Assembly (NCBI GenBank): GCA_031282205.1
Contig: JAITEE010000061.1
Span: forward strand, 1-34,290
Source of the DNA: Candidatus Methanovirga aequatorialis
GTDB lineage: Archaea > Methanobacteriota > Methanobacteria > Methanobacteriales > Methanobacteriaceae
DNA length: 34,290 bases
Direction of reading: 5' to 3'
Part shown: positions 1 through 8,882 of the stretch, one piece after another
Layout of the letters: each line of letters begins with the position of its first letter
How positions within the stretch are numbered: the first letter of the stretch is position 1
Notes under the pieces: model-generated
Databases searched by the model: none
What the model was told of the DNA's origin: nothing
Seen by the model: only the letters and a program-made list of their open reading frames with translations
Made by a program: the position numbers and the translations under genes

Positions 1-125
1 AATAATCTTTAAATTATTAATAAAATAAAAAATAAAGCATTTTAAAAATAATAAAAATTTATTATAATTTCCAATATTTATTTGAATGATAAAAATTTAA
101 TTTTGCAATTTACTATAATCAACAC

Positions 126-794
126 TTATCTCGATACCTTTAAACGTTGCACTCCATGAATCGGTTTAACTGAGATATTTAAGGTTTGTAGGTAAGTTTT
201 TGTATTAGATTTTTCATCATGCAACATTATTTCTCCAAGGTCTTCAGTTATGTTAACATCCAAAGATAAAAAAAATGAGTCATAGACCAATGGAGGCAAG
301 TTGTGGGCTATTGCTTCAGACACATGTTTTCTAAAACTATCTTCACCATAGTTCATTTCAATGGCCAATGGTTTTATTATTAAAGCATTTGTCCCTCCCC
401 CTCGTGAGGGAGCAATTATGAAATCCTGTGATTTCCCATGATTTATTAAGGTGTAAATATCAGACTTAGCTATTAAAGGTACATCTGAAGGTATTATAAT
501 AACCTTTGAAACCTTATCTTTAGCCCATTCCATCGCCTGTTTAAGTGCAAGATTTAAATTTGAATTTTCCTCTTCAAGAAGGGTCACAACTCCTAACTCC
601 TTTCCATAATCCAAAACATCCCTATCTCCACTTATAATTATTACTTTATCAACATGTTCTTTTAAAGCCATGAAGACGTCTTTAAGCATGGATTTTAATA
701 AGTTCTCCCTTTCTTGTGATGATAAAAAAGGAGATAGTCGAGTTTTGGCATTATTAAATTTCGATACTGGAATAATCCCATAAATATCATCCAT
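126..794 (-). CDS. cofC: 2-phospho-L-lactate guanylyltransferase (CofC)
   Basis: CofC activates 2-phospho-L-lactate (or a related three-carbon acid) with GTP to give the nucleotide intermediate that CofD joins to Fo during coenzyme F420 synthesis; it is a cytosolic enzyme. The 222-residue length and the N-terminal pattern IIPVSKFNNAKTRLSP followed by PSDVPLI match the CofC nucleotidyltransferase family. The ATG is preceded by a GGGGGAT ribosome binding site. It lies about 20 nt downstream of proS on the same strand, so the two are probably cotranscribed, proS first. The assignment rests on motif and length recognition and on the methanogen context. Confidence 0.9.
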   Translation of the reverse strand: MDDIYGIIPVSKFNNAKTRLSPFLSSQERENLLKSMLKDVFMALKEHVDKVIIISGDRDVLDYGKELGVVTLLEEENSNLNLALKQAMEWAKDKVSKVIIIPSDVPLIAKSDIYTLINHGKSQDFIIAPSRGGGTNALIIKPLAIEMNYGEDSFRKHVSEAIAHNLPPLVYDSFFLSLDVNITEDLGEIMLHDEKSNTKTYLQTLNISVKPIHGVQRLKVSR

Positions 795-814
795 AAAATC
801 CCCCCATCTTATGA

Positions 815-2212
815 TTAATAGGTTTTAGCTATTGAAATAGTGTGTTTAGCATTTTTATTACAGTTAATACATTCACCTTTTGCTTCACCTTGAACTCCTA
901 AAATATCCAAGTTTGTTTTATCTTCAATTTCCTTACCACAATCATAACCACCACACCATTTAATTAAACCAACGTTCCCATTTAAAACGATTTCTTCTAT
1001 TTTATCTGAACTATCAATTTCAACAACATGCTCTCTCATGAAGTTCCATGCTTTTTCTTTAAGATTAGTATTTATTTTAGATAAACAGCTATTTAAATTG
1101 GATACAATATCTTCACTCAAGGAACATTCCTCTTTTGTAAAGGTGTCCCTCCTTGTTATAATCATCTTATTGTTTTTCAAGTCTCTTGGTCCTATATCTA
1201 TTCTAATTGGGATTCCATTTAACTCCCAATCATAATATTTCTTACCAGCTCTAAGATCACGATTATCAATACTAACCCTAAATCCACCATCTTTTAGAAT
1301 ATCCTTAATTTCATTGGCTTTATATAACACATCTTCTGCTCCATCTTTAAATATTATGGGAATTATTGTAACTTGAGTAGGAGCAACCAATGGTGGAAGA
1401 ACAAGACCCTTTTCATCCCCATGAATAGCTATTAAAGATGCGATAACCCTATCCGAAAGACCATAACAAGTTTGATATGGATGCCTATGATCTCCGTCGG
1501 CAGCCTCGTACTTTATATCAAATGTTTTTGCAAATGTATCTCCAAGATTATGTACGGTCCCAACCTGTAAAGTTTTACCATCCCTCATCAAAGTATCGAA
1601 GGCAAAGGTATACTCTGCACCTGGAAACTTATCCCAAGATGGTCTGTCATGAACTAAGTAGGGAATAGCCAAGATATCGAACAGCCGTTTATAAATAGCT
1701 ATTCCATCTTGGACTTGTTGGCTTGCTTGTTCATAAGTTTCGTGTACTGTATGAGATTCTGTGAATGTGGTGATCTCCCTTACTCTAATAAGTGGTCTTG
1801 TATGTTTAGTTTCATACCTCATCGTATTTACGGTTTGATAGACTTTTATTGGTAAATCTATATGGGATCTTATCCACAATGAGAACATAGGATAAATAGC
1901 CGTTTCGCTTGTTGGTCTAATAGCTAACTTTTCATTTAATTCCTTCATTCCACCATGAGTAACCCAATAAACTTCCTCCTCAAAGCCTTTTACATGTATT
2001 CCCTCTTTTGCTAATTCAGTTTCTGGAATAAGTAATGGAAATAGAACCTCATCATGGTCTTTATCCATCAACCTCTCAAGTTCCCTTAAAACATACTTTC
2101 TTATTTTAAACCCTTTTGGTAACCATACACTCATTCCTTTAATAGGATACCTTGAGTCTATTATCTTTGCTTCCTCCAAGATACTATGAAACCACTGACT
2201 AAAATCTTCCAT
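815..2212 (-). CDS. proS: Prolyl-tRNA synthetase, archaeal/eukaryotic type
   Basis: Charges tRNA-Pro with proline in the cytosol. The class II core is visible ([28 protein letters not shown]), followed by an anticodon-binding domain and a C-terminal domain with four cysteines ([18 protein letters not shown]) as in the zinc-containing archaeal/eukaryotic ProRS. The ORF track begins at an ATG at 2233, but the ATG at 2212 (MEDFSQWF) is preceded by GGTGAT three nt upstream, the same spacing seen before other genes here, and begins nearer the conserved N terminus; I use it (465 aa). The upstream ATG has no clear binding site but is not excluded. First gene of a probable proS-cofC operon. Confidence 0.93.
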   Translation of the reverse strand: MEDFSQWFHSILEEAKIIDSRYPIKGMSVWLPKGFKIRKYVLRELERLMDKDHDEVLFPLLIPETELAKEGIHVKGFEEEVYWVTHGGMKELNEKLAIRPTSETAIYPMFSLWIRSHIDLPIKVYQTVNTMRYETKHTRPLIRVREITTFTESHTVHETYEQASQQVQDGIAIYKRLFDILAIPYLVHDRPSWDKFPGAEYTFAFDTLMRDGKTLQVGTVHNLGDTFAKTFDIKYEAADGDHRHPYQTCYGLSDRVIASLIAIHGDEKGLVLPPLVAPTQVTIIPIIFKDGAEDVLYKANEIKDILKDGGFRVSIDNRDLRAGKKYYDWELNGIPIRIDIGPRDLKNNKMIITRRDTFTKEECSLSEDIVSNLNSCLSKINTNLKEKAWNFMREHVVEIDSSDKIEEIVLNGNVGLIKWCGGYDCGKEIEDKTNLDILGVQGEAKGECINCNKNAKHTISIAKTY

Positions 2213-2233
2213 CACATCACCAGTTATGGTCAT

Positions 2234-2509
2234 CAGAATATTACTACCACGTCAATCAATATTTTTTTTAATTAATAAAATCACTTATATTTTATAGTTT
2301 GTAATATAAATAATATGTCAAAAGCTTAGGTTTTGTTTCTCAAAACTAATAAATATACTATCAACACTTTAAACAGAAGTCCAATAACAATTTATTGTTT
2401 TGCGAAATTATTTTAACAAAAATTTGGTTCTCGATTAAATAATATATTTCGATGAATATAATATCCTCAATATTTTAATTTAAAAATTATGGTTTAAGAC
2501 ATAAGTTTT
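2234..2509. other. Intergenic, proS upstream region
   Basis: 276 bases of AT-rich sequence between the proS start and the end of the transposase remnant. It must hold the proS promoter, but I see no convincing TATA box that stands out from the AT background, and no ORF or repeat. Confidence 0.4.
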
Positions 2510-2980
2510 TTAAATGATGTTTGTATTTTTTAAGAATTTTTTTATCCAGCTTTTTGCGAACGATTGGGATCTATTTAATTTTAAAAAGCTATTTTTGATA
2601 TTTTCTCTTAATTCTTCTATATTATTTATTAATAAAGGAGATATTTCTCTTTTTATTGATTTCCAAACAAATTCTATGGGATTTAAATCAGGAGAATATG
2701 GAGTTAAATAAACAAGCTGGATATCGAGTCTTTGAGCAGATTCAAGAGTGATTCAAGATTTATGTGGTCTAAGTTGTCCAATACGATGATAATTTCTTTT
2801 CCTGGGTTTTCATGTGAAAATTCTTCAAAAAATTCAATTGTTGATTCAAAAATGGATTTTTCTTTAAAATCAACCAAACTTTTACCATTTATTGAATAAA
2901 AGCCAAATGTATTTGGGTTTAGTTATTCCTATTTTTTCACTTGTTTTTATAATTGAATATCCATGAAAAAGATCATTTAA
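2510..2980 (-). pseudogene. IS630-family transposase remnant
   Basis: Reading the minus strand gives pieces of a DDE transposase in several frames. There is an HTH-like piece (GYSIIKTSEKIGITKP) near 2930-2970 and a central piece (NTFGFYSINGKSL). Next comes EIIIVLDNL with the second catalytic Asp, then after a frameshift LTPYSPDLNPIEFVWKSIK with the catalytic Glu, running to a stop at 2510. The SPDLNPIE-W motif is typical of IS630/Tc1 transposases. The HTH and catalytic pieces are too close together, so an internal deletion is likely as well as frameshifts. The 65-aa plus-strand ORF in the track is only the shadow of this remnant. No terminal repeats were identified. Confidence 0.8.
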
Positions 2981-3558
2981 TTAACCGAGAATATGGTATC
3001 TGCAAAACTCTTGTACCAGTTTGCAAAATCTGGTGTTTCACTTAAGAGCCATTAATATCAACAACAATGATTAACAAACCTTGATCATCTTCAAAGTCCT
3101 TGATCAAGTTGTTCAAAAAGAATGAAAAATTATCTTTTATATGTTTTACTGTTTCTTTCTCTGGTTGAAACTCAATTTTTGATACGTATAAATCAAGGCT
3201 TTTAACATGGTTTTTAAATTTGTCAATAATTCTTTTAGACCAAGTTTCTTTTTCAATTTCATTAAGCAATCGATTGATTGTTTGAGTGATCAATGTGTCA
3301 ATGTCATGTACTCCGTCGTTGTATACATAAACTCCAATCATTTTTACATCTTCTCTCTGCAAAATCCTTAAAATAGTCAGCAAGTGAACTTTTTCAAATT
3401 CCCTTTCTGCTTCTTATTAAAAAATGTGTTGTATATCTTTTTGAAGCTTGATTTAAGTATATTATATTTGTTTCAATGATTTCTTTTTTACCTTCAAAGT
3501 TTTCAGGATCTACAAGTCGTTCTGGTTGAAAGAGACTTTCTTTATCCATATAATTCAT
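2977..3558 (-). pseudogene. Broken AAA-type ATPase gene
   Basis: An ATG at 3558 opens MNYMDKESLFQPERLVDPENFEGKKEII, a typical start of an archaeal AAA ATP-binding protein. The frame runs to FLIRSRKGI, hits a TGA where the Walker A glycine would be, and continues KSSLADYFK. The frame then shifts into the 113-aa ORF of the track (REDVKMIGVYVYND to LLIIVVDINGS), which ends early. A further frame continues LLSETPDFANWYKSFADTIF before stopping at 2977 next to the transposase remnant. So at least one stop and two frameshifts break it, and the 3' part is missing. A TATA-like TATATATAAAGG (minus strand) sits about 25 nt upstream. Function of the intact ancestor unknown. Confidence 0.7.
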
Positions 3559-3789
3559 TTTTTCACGATCCTTTATATATAGAGTCTATTTTAATTATTA
3601 AATATTTTTTTGAACACTTTTAAATTTTATTTTATCCTTAGATTTATTAAATCTAATGGTAGTACTTATAGAGAGACCGTTGCACAATTAATTGGGAAAA
3701 AAACTTCACACAATTGACTATAACTTAATTTCCATCTAAGTCCAAAATTTTTTTCTCAATTCATATATACTCATATTATCAACAAAAAA

Positions 3790-5040
3790 TCATCCGTTAA
3801 TAAAATCTCCTAATTTTAAAACGTCGTTGGTTATCTCATATAACTTCTCCCTATTTTCACCACTTATTGTAATCCTTTTATAATTTTCAGGACCATGAAC
3901 GATCCAAGAATTCTTATTGAACTTTTTAAAAGGTTTACCATGTTCAGGAGGAGTGTAACTTCCTATTGGAACTTCTAAAGCATGATAATCTTTAATTTCC
4001 CTATCGATCTCTTTCACGTTAAAATTCCCTGAAACCATATCAACCAACTTTAACAACGGGCTCACTGAAGTTGAAGCCGTGGATAGGTATCTTGTTCCAC
4101 TTGGTCGTGGGTTTATTTCAATTGCATAGATTTCTTTATCCTTTTTAGAAAATATAAAATCAATATCTATCGTTCCTTCAGCATTTAAATTCTTAGCTAT
4201 TTTAACTGCAAGATCTTTTATCAGATCGTTATCCAATCCATCAATTTCAGATGGAGCATATCTAACTTTATTCAGAGGATGAGTTCCTTTAAGGTCTGTT
4301 TCACCTTTGTATACTGGAACAAGAGGAACATGTTCATCATTATAAGATAAGACTTCAATGGATATTTCATACCCATTAACGTACTCTTCACATAAAGTCA
4401 GAGCAAATCTATTGGTGTAGTCAAAAAAGGATTTATTATCATTAACAACCGCAATATTCTTGCCTCCTTGACCTTCAAACTGTTTTAATACATGATGAAA
4501 GCCAAAATCACTTCTAAAGCTATTTTTATCATGAACTTCATGTTCATGACCGTTAAAATATTCAATGAATGATCTTAGATCGTTATCAAGACTTAAATCT
4601 ATATCTTTAAATTTTAAGCTGCCATGGCCGTTTAGATGATTTTTTAAGTTGTTGTTTTGAAAAACAAAATAGTTTGGTGTTTTTATATTAAAATATTTAA
4701 AAAATTCTTTAGTTAAAAATTTGTTAATACATATTTTAACCGCTGTTTTATTGGAGGAAATTACAGGAATATTATGATCACTCTCCAGAATCTCCTTCAT
4801 CGATGCAAGATCAAGTAAAGGAGGATCAACACCAATTAAAGGAATAACACCATCAACTTCCTCTTCGATAGCTATTCTCATTGGTTCATCCATACCTCTT
4901 GGAACGATATAGTATTTATCTGCCAAATCAATATTATCAGAATTTTCATTAGATTCCGTTAGCACACCATAGATATTTCTCTCCTGAAGATAGAAGTAAA
5001 CATCGTCAAATAATCTCGCTCCGATGAACAGTATTTTCAT
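3790..5040 (-). CDS. ATP-grasp carbon-nitrogen ligase-like protein
   Basis: A 416-residue protein with an N-terminal PreATP-like Rossmann part (MKILFIGARLFDD) and a C-terminal ATP-grasp domain resembling carbamoyl-phosphate synthase and biotin carboxylase. The ATP/metal-binding motif GTIDIDFIF...AIEINPRPSGTRYLS is clear. Family members join a carboxylate to an amine or thiol using ATP; the substrates here cannot be told. The track starts at a GTG, but AGGTG containing that GTG is a good ribosome binding site 6 nt before the ATG at 5040, so I use the ATG. It is divergent from aroA' across a 214-bp gap. It is not recognisable as PylC, PurK or the RimK-like CofF/MptN enzymes. Stand-alone minus-strand unit. 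Confidence 0.75.
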   Translation of the reverse strand: MKILFIGARLFDDVYFYLQERNIYGVLTESNENSDNIDLADKYYIVPRGMDEPMRIAIEEEVDGVIPLIGVDPPLLDLASMKEILESDHNIPVISSNKTAVKICINKFLTKEFFKYFNIKTPNYFVFQNNNLKNHLNGHGSLKFKDIDLSLDNDLRSFIEYFNGHEHEVHDKNSFRSDFGFHHVLKQFEGQGGKNIAVVNDNKSFFDYTNRFALTLCEEYVNGYEISIEVLSYNDEHVPLVPVYKGETDLKGTHPLNKVRYAPSEIDGLDNDLIKDLAVKIAKNLNAEGTIDIDFIFSKKDKEIYAIEINPRPSGTRYLSTASTSVSPLLKLVDMVSGNFNVKEIDREIKDYHALEVPIGSYTPPEHGKPFKKFNKNSWIVHGPENYKRITISGENREKLYEITNDVLKLGDFING

Positions 5041-5185
5041 TTGTTGCACCTATTAAATGTGAAAATATTATTATAATTTTATAACAAGTCCAATATTTTA
5101 ATCTATATTTTAGATAATTTATATAAATATGTTAAAAAAAATATAATTTTATTAAAAATAAATATTTACTAAGAGAATAAATTTA

Positions 5186-5194
5186 TTTATAAAT
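5186..5194 (+). promoter_or_regulatory. Possible TATA box for aroA'
   Basis: TTTATAAAT about 61 nt upstream of the aroA' ATG would place a start point near 5215 and leave a leader of about 40 nt. The surrounding DNA is very AT-rich, so this is a weak call. Confidence 0.3.
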
Positions 5195-5254
5195 GAAACC
5201 ATAACTAAAATATGAAATACATTGTAAAACTATCAGGATTTAGGAAATAGTAAT

Positions 5255-6046
5255 ATGATCGGGAAAAAAATTAGATTGGAGAGAATAATAAATAGAAAAA
5301 CCAAAAGAACCGTGATTGCACCAATGGATCATGGAGTCACCATAGGTCCAATTAGTGGAATAGTGAATATAAATAAAACTATTGACAACATCCGAAACGG
5401 TGGAGCTAACGCAGTTTTAATGCACAAAGGTATTGTTAATCAAGGACATAGAGGTTATGGAAGTGATATTGGACTTATCATTCATCTTTCAGCAAGTACC
5501 TCCTTAAGTCCTGACCCAAACAATAAAGTTCTTGTTACATCAGTTGAAAAAGCTATTCAACTTGGTGCCGATGCAGTTTCTGTACATGTCAACATTGGTT
5601 CTAAAACTGAAGCTAAAATGTTGAAAGAATTAGGTGAAGTTGCTGAAACATGCAGTCAGTGGGGAATTCCTTTACTTGCAATGATGTATCCTCGTGGAGA
5701 AAAGGTCAAAAATGAAAACGATGTTGATATGGTTAAACATGCAGCACGTGTAGGATCTGAATTAGGTGTAGATATAGTCAAAACCAACTACACAGGAAGT
5801 CCAGAATCATTTGAAGAAGTTGTTGAAGGAGCTATTATTCCTGTTGTAATAGCTGGAGGTCCTAAAGTAGATACCGATAAAAAACTTTTAGAAATGGTTA
5901 AAGATTCTATAGAAGTTGGAGGTGCTGGTGTAGCATTTGGAAGGAATCTTTTCCAAGCAAAAAACCCTGCAAAAATCACTAAAGCAATTTCAGAAGTTGT
6001 TCACAATAATTTAGACGTGGAAGAGGCATTAAAACTATTAAATTAA
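5255..6046 (+). CDS. aroA': 2-amino-3,7-dideoxy-D-threo-hept-6-ulosonate synthase
   Basis: Class I aldolase that makes the ADH intermediate from L-aspartate semialdehyde and a 6-deoxy-5-ketofructose phosphate, the first step of the archaeal route to 3-dehydroquinate, which bypasses DAHP. The 263-aa length, [11 protein letters not shown] near residue 22 (Asp25), MMYPRGE (Tyr145) and VKTNYTG with the probable Schiff-base lysine at 176 match the MJ0400 family. It is followed 27 nt later by the dehydroquinate synthase II gene, its pathway partner, in an obvious operon. ATG start; a weak AGGA lies upstream. The 63-aa minus-strand ORF inside it is a shadow. Confidence 0.93.
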   Translation: MIGKKIRLERIINRKTKRTVIAPMDHGVTIGPISGIVNINKTIDNIRNGGANAVLMHKGIVNQGHRGYGSDIGLIIHLSASTSLSPDPNNKVLVTSVEKAIQLGADAVSVHVNIGSKTEAKMLKELGEVAETCSQWGIPLLAMMYPRGEKVKNENDVDMVKHAARVGSELGVDIVKTNYTGSPESFEEVVEGAIIPVVIAGGPKVDTDKKLLEMVKDSIEVGGAGVAFGRNLFQAKNPAKITKAISEVVHNNLDVEEALKLLN

Positions 6047-6073
6047 CAATAGATATGAAAGGAGAATCCTAAA

Positions 6074-7198
6074 TTGAGTGAAAAATTTGCATGGATCAAA
6101 ACACCAGATAAACCCTGGGAAAAAAAGAAAGAACTGATTACAACCTCATTAGAATCTGGAATAAATTACGTTCTGGATTTAAAAGACCATGAAAACATTA
6201 AAAAGTTGGGAGATATTAAGATCATAAGTCCAGAAGGAGATATTGTTTTGGTTGGTATCAATGGTGAAGGTGATGGTTCCCATCGGTTAAACGATGATCT
6301 CACAAAATCAAAGGATATATCCACTGCAAAAAAGTTAAAATCAGAAAATAAAAACGTCGCATCATACATCGAAATTTCAGATAAAAAACATGAGAAGTTG
6401 GCCGTTGCTATTGGAAAAATAGTAGACTACGTAATCCTTGTTGCTAAAGACTGGACCGTTATACCTCTTGAAAATATAATAGCAGACCTACAAAAAGATA
6501 ACACGAAAATAATAGCCTATGTTGAAAATAGAGAAGAAGGACAGGTGGCCACCCAAACCTTGGAAGTTGGAGTCGATGGAATCATATTTGAACCAAAAAA
6601 TTATAATCAGATTAAAGAGATAGCAAAACTTATTGATGATAGTGGTTCAAATAGCTATAATCTAAAAGATGGTGTTGTGACCAATGTTAAAAGTCTATCC
6701 TCAGGAGATAGAGTTTGTATCGACACAAGTTCAATGTTAGATATTGGAGAAGGAATGTTAATCGGTTCATACTCAAAAGCAATGTTTTTAATTCATAGTG
6801 AAACCATAGAAAGTGAATATGTGGCATCAAGACCATTTAGAGTAAATGCGGGTCCAGTACAATCCTATGTAATGGTTCCAAACAATAAAACAAGATACCT
6901 CAGTGAACTTGAAACTGGAGATGAAGTTTTAGCCGTTGATAAAAATGGCAAAACAAGAACCGTCATTGTTGGAAGAATTAAAATTGAAAAACGGCCTTTA
7001 ATGCTTATTGAAGCTGAGTACGACGGCTTAAAAATCAAAACATTGGTTCAAAACGCCGAAACAATACGCTTAGTAAACTCGAATGGAGAAGCTATTTCTG
7101 TTTCTAAACTTAAAACTGGAGACAAAGTAAAAGTCTTCATTGATGACAACGCTCGTCATTTTGGAATAGCAATAAACGAAACAATCATTGAAAAATAA
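6074..7198 (+). CDS. aroB': 3-dehydroquinate synthase II
   Basis: Archaeal NAD-dependent enzyme that oxidatively deaminates and cyclises the product of AroA' to 3-dehydroquinate. The 374-residue sequence starts MSEKFAWIKTPDKPWEKKKE and contains FRVNAGPVQSYVMVPNNKTRYLSEL and SGDRVCIDTSSML, hallmarks of the DHQS-II family; it has no relation to bacterial AroB. The start is a TTG at 6074, supported by GGAGA 8-9 nt upstream and by the absence of a nearby ATG before the conserved N terminus. Second gene of the aroA'-aroB' operon. A decayed IS begins only about 20 bp after its stop codon. Confidence 0.93.
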   Translation: MSEKFAWIKTPDKPWEKKKELITTSLESGINYVLDLKDHENIKKLGDIKIISPEGDIVLVGINGEGDGSHRLNDDLTKSKDISTAKKLKSENKNVASYIEISDKKHEKLAVAIGKIVDYVILVAKDWTVIPLENIIADLQKDNTKIIAYVENREEGQVATQTLEVGVDGIIFEPKNYNQIKEIAKLIDDSGSNSYNLKDGVVTNVKSLSSGDRVCIDTSSMLDIGEGMLIGSYSKAMFLIHSETIESEYVASRPFRVNAGPVQSYVMVPNNKTRYLSELETGDEVLAVDKNGKTRTVIVGRIKIEKRPLMLIEAEYDGLKIKTLVQNAETIRLVNSNGEAISVSKLKTGDKVKVFIDDNARHFGIAINETIIEK

Positions 7199-7218
7199 AT
7201 CAAATTTTCTTAAATAAC

Positions 7219-7962
7219 GGCTTTGTAGAAATCATATTAAGTATGATGGGATCACATATTAAGTATCAACAAACCAGAGTATGATTCCGTGTTTAATGTA
7301 TGTGATAACGAGTTAATAAAATTTACTTTTGCAGCTTTTAAAACTGCTAAAATGTCTTTACCAGTTTATTCGTGCGAAAAATCAAAGCATAAATACACTC
7401 AACATCAACTCATGACATTATTATGCTTGATGAAGCGTTTTAAAACTTGATTATCGTCTTTTCACTTCGATAATTCAATTAATACCAGAAAAATACAAGT
7501 ATTAATCGATTTAAAAGACAAGCCTACATTATACTATGTTATAAAAATTTTTTAAAAGAATATGACTGATTTTAAAGATGCAATACCACTATATGAAGAA
7601 AAATCAAAAAAAAATATAAACCAAAAAAAAAAGATTCATTAGAGAAAATCTTATGGCAGTTAAAAAATACACAAAGTCATACACTAAAATTAAATGCATC
7701 CAGCATGATACCACTTAAAAAAAAGAGAGCTAAAAAAAGAAAATACAGAATAGGAACAAAATCAATCTTCACTAAACCAAAATATCACATAGAAACAATG
7801 ATATCGGTTACAAAAAGAGTGTTTGGAGATAAAAACCAAAGTCGAAATGATCAACTAAGAAATAAAGAAAACAAGCTAAGAAAAACATGTGCTATGACAT
7901 ATACTGCTACATAAAAGCATTTAATATAAAAAAAAAAATTCAAATATGATTTCTACAGAGCC
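7219..7962 (+). mobile_element. Decayed IS (IS5-like) with terminal inverted repeats
   Basis: The left end GGCTTTGTAGAAATCATATT (7219-7238) is matched by an inverted right end at 7943-7962 with 19 of 20 bases identical. Between them the plus strand encodes transposase fragments in different frames: FAAFKTAKMSLPVYSCEKSKHKYTQHQLMTLLCL and then DLKDKPT, broken by stops, and near 7705-7914 a C-terminal piece with ETMISVTKRVFGDKNQSR. The YTQHQL...LLCLK and ET.FSV.KR.FG patterns resemble IS5-type DDE transposases. At 744 bp it is shorter than such elements usually are, and the catalytic core is largely missing, so it cannot move by itself. The 69-aa ORF of the track is part of this remnant, not a gene. 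AT-rich flanks (taaataa / taaaataa) prevent a firm target-duplication call. Confidence 0.82.
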
Positions 7963-8261
7963 TAAAATAATTAAAATTTATACCTACATCATCTACTTTC
8001 ATTTCAAACCATATAAATGTTTCCTTGTGAAATAGTTATACTATGAAACAAATATCTGGAGAAACTGCCCATGCAAAAGTGGTTTGTGGTTGTAAAAATC
8101 TGTTTAAAATAATAAAAAAGTATAAATTAGCAAATAATTATTTAAAGAGATCTAGGCAATATAATTTAGAAAAAAAGGATAATTTCTATTGAAAACAATT
8201 AATAAATTATTTAAAGTAATTAATCGTTGGATACTAAGGTCTTAAATAGTCTATTAAACAT
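7963..8261. other. Intergenic between IS remnant and MarR pseudogene
   Basis: 299 bp with no confident gene. A 49-codon plus-strand ORF (8043-8192) is present but lacks a clear ribosome binding site and any recognised motif. Confidence 0.4.
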
Positions 8262-8816
8262 TTATCTAAACCTTCTAAAATTAAAATGATGTCTAAAATG
8301 AGGAAAATCGTGAACAGGATGATTTTCCATGATAGAAAAATCCATATCCAAAGTATCATCTTGAACAATCCCCATAGATGAAACAGCCAATTCTTTTAGA
8401 AATTTCATGATCTCCAATTTATCTTCCCCTTTGAAATTTTCATGCAACAATCTTTCCCATTGTTCATCAATATTTTCAATTTGAGAAGCTATCTTTTTAC
8501 CTTTTTCAGTTAAAAAAACTTCATATTTTCTTTTGTTAGATGGATTAACCCGTCTTTCAATAATGTTTTTGTCATTTAGTTTACTTAAGGTCTTTGCGGT
8601 ACTTCCTCTACTTAAAAATAGATGGTGTGCTATTCGTCTTGAGAAATGTCCTTATGAATTTTTAAAAATAGGATAAATCTAATTTGGCTTGGAGTGATGT
8701 TCAAGTCCTGAATATGACAGGATAAATATTGATAATAACTTCTATAAACAAATGGAAATCAGATCAATTATCGTTGAATTACCGAACCTGTCTTGAGGAA
8801 AATTTGTTGTGTTCAT
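8262..8816 (-). pseudogene. MarR-family regulator, frameshifted
   Basis: The minus strand from an ATG at 8816 reads MNTTNFPQDRFGNSTIIDLISIC and then needs a frame change to continue YRSYYQYLSCHIQDLNITPSQIRF and KIHKDISQDE. A second frame change gives IAHHLFLSRGSTAKTLSKLNDKNIIERR. The rest is KYEVFLTEKGKK and the tail ending at 8262. This is the full layout of a MarR winged-helix repressor (recognition helix near STAKTLSKL, wing near VNPSNKRKYEV). The second break is exactly one missing A in GACGAATAGCA. The 62-aa ORF of the track is just the C-terminal part, which ends in a His-rich tail. Two single-base defects in an otherwise well-kept sequence suggest a very recent pseudogene or base-calling errors. 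Confidence 0.75.
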
Positions 8817-8882
8817 TAAAACATCTCCAAACATCTGATTTATATTTTTTAATCGGGTAGAATTTGCACAACAACCTATTAA

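Noticed and set aside
2514-2711. 65-aa plus-strand ORF
   Set aside because: Shadow of the minus-strand IS630 transposase remnant, whose frame contains the SPDLNPIE motif.
3674-3730. GTTGCACAATTAATTG and CACAATTGAC as IS ends
   Set aside because: No matching inverted copy or transposase could be tied to them.
7705-7914. 69-aa ORF listed in the track
   Set aside because: It is the C-terminal fragment of the broken IS5-like transposase, not an independent gene.
8043-8192. 49-codon plus-strand ORF beginning MKQISGETAHAK
   Set aside because: No clear ribosome binding site, no recognised motif and located in debris between an IS remnant and a pseudogene; length is within chance for this region.
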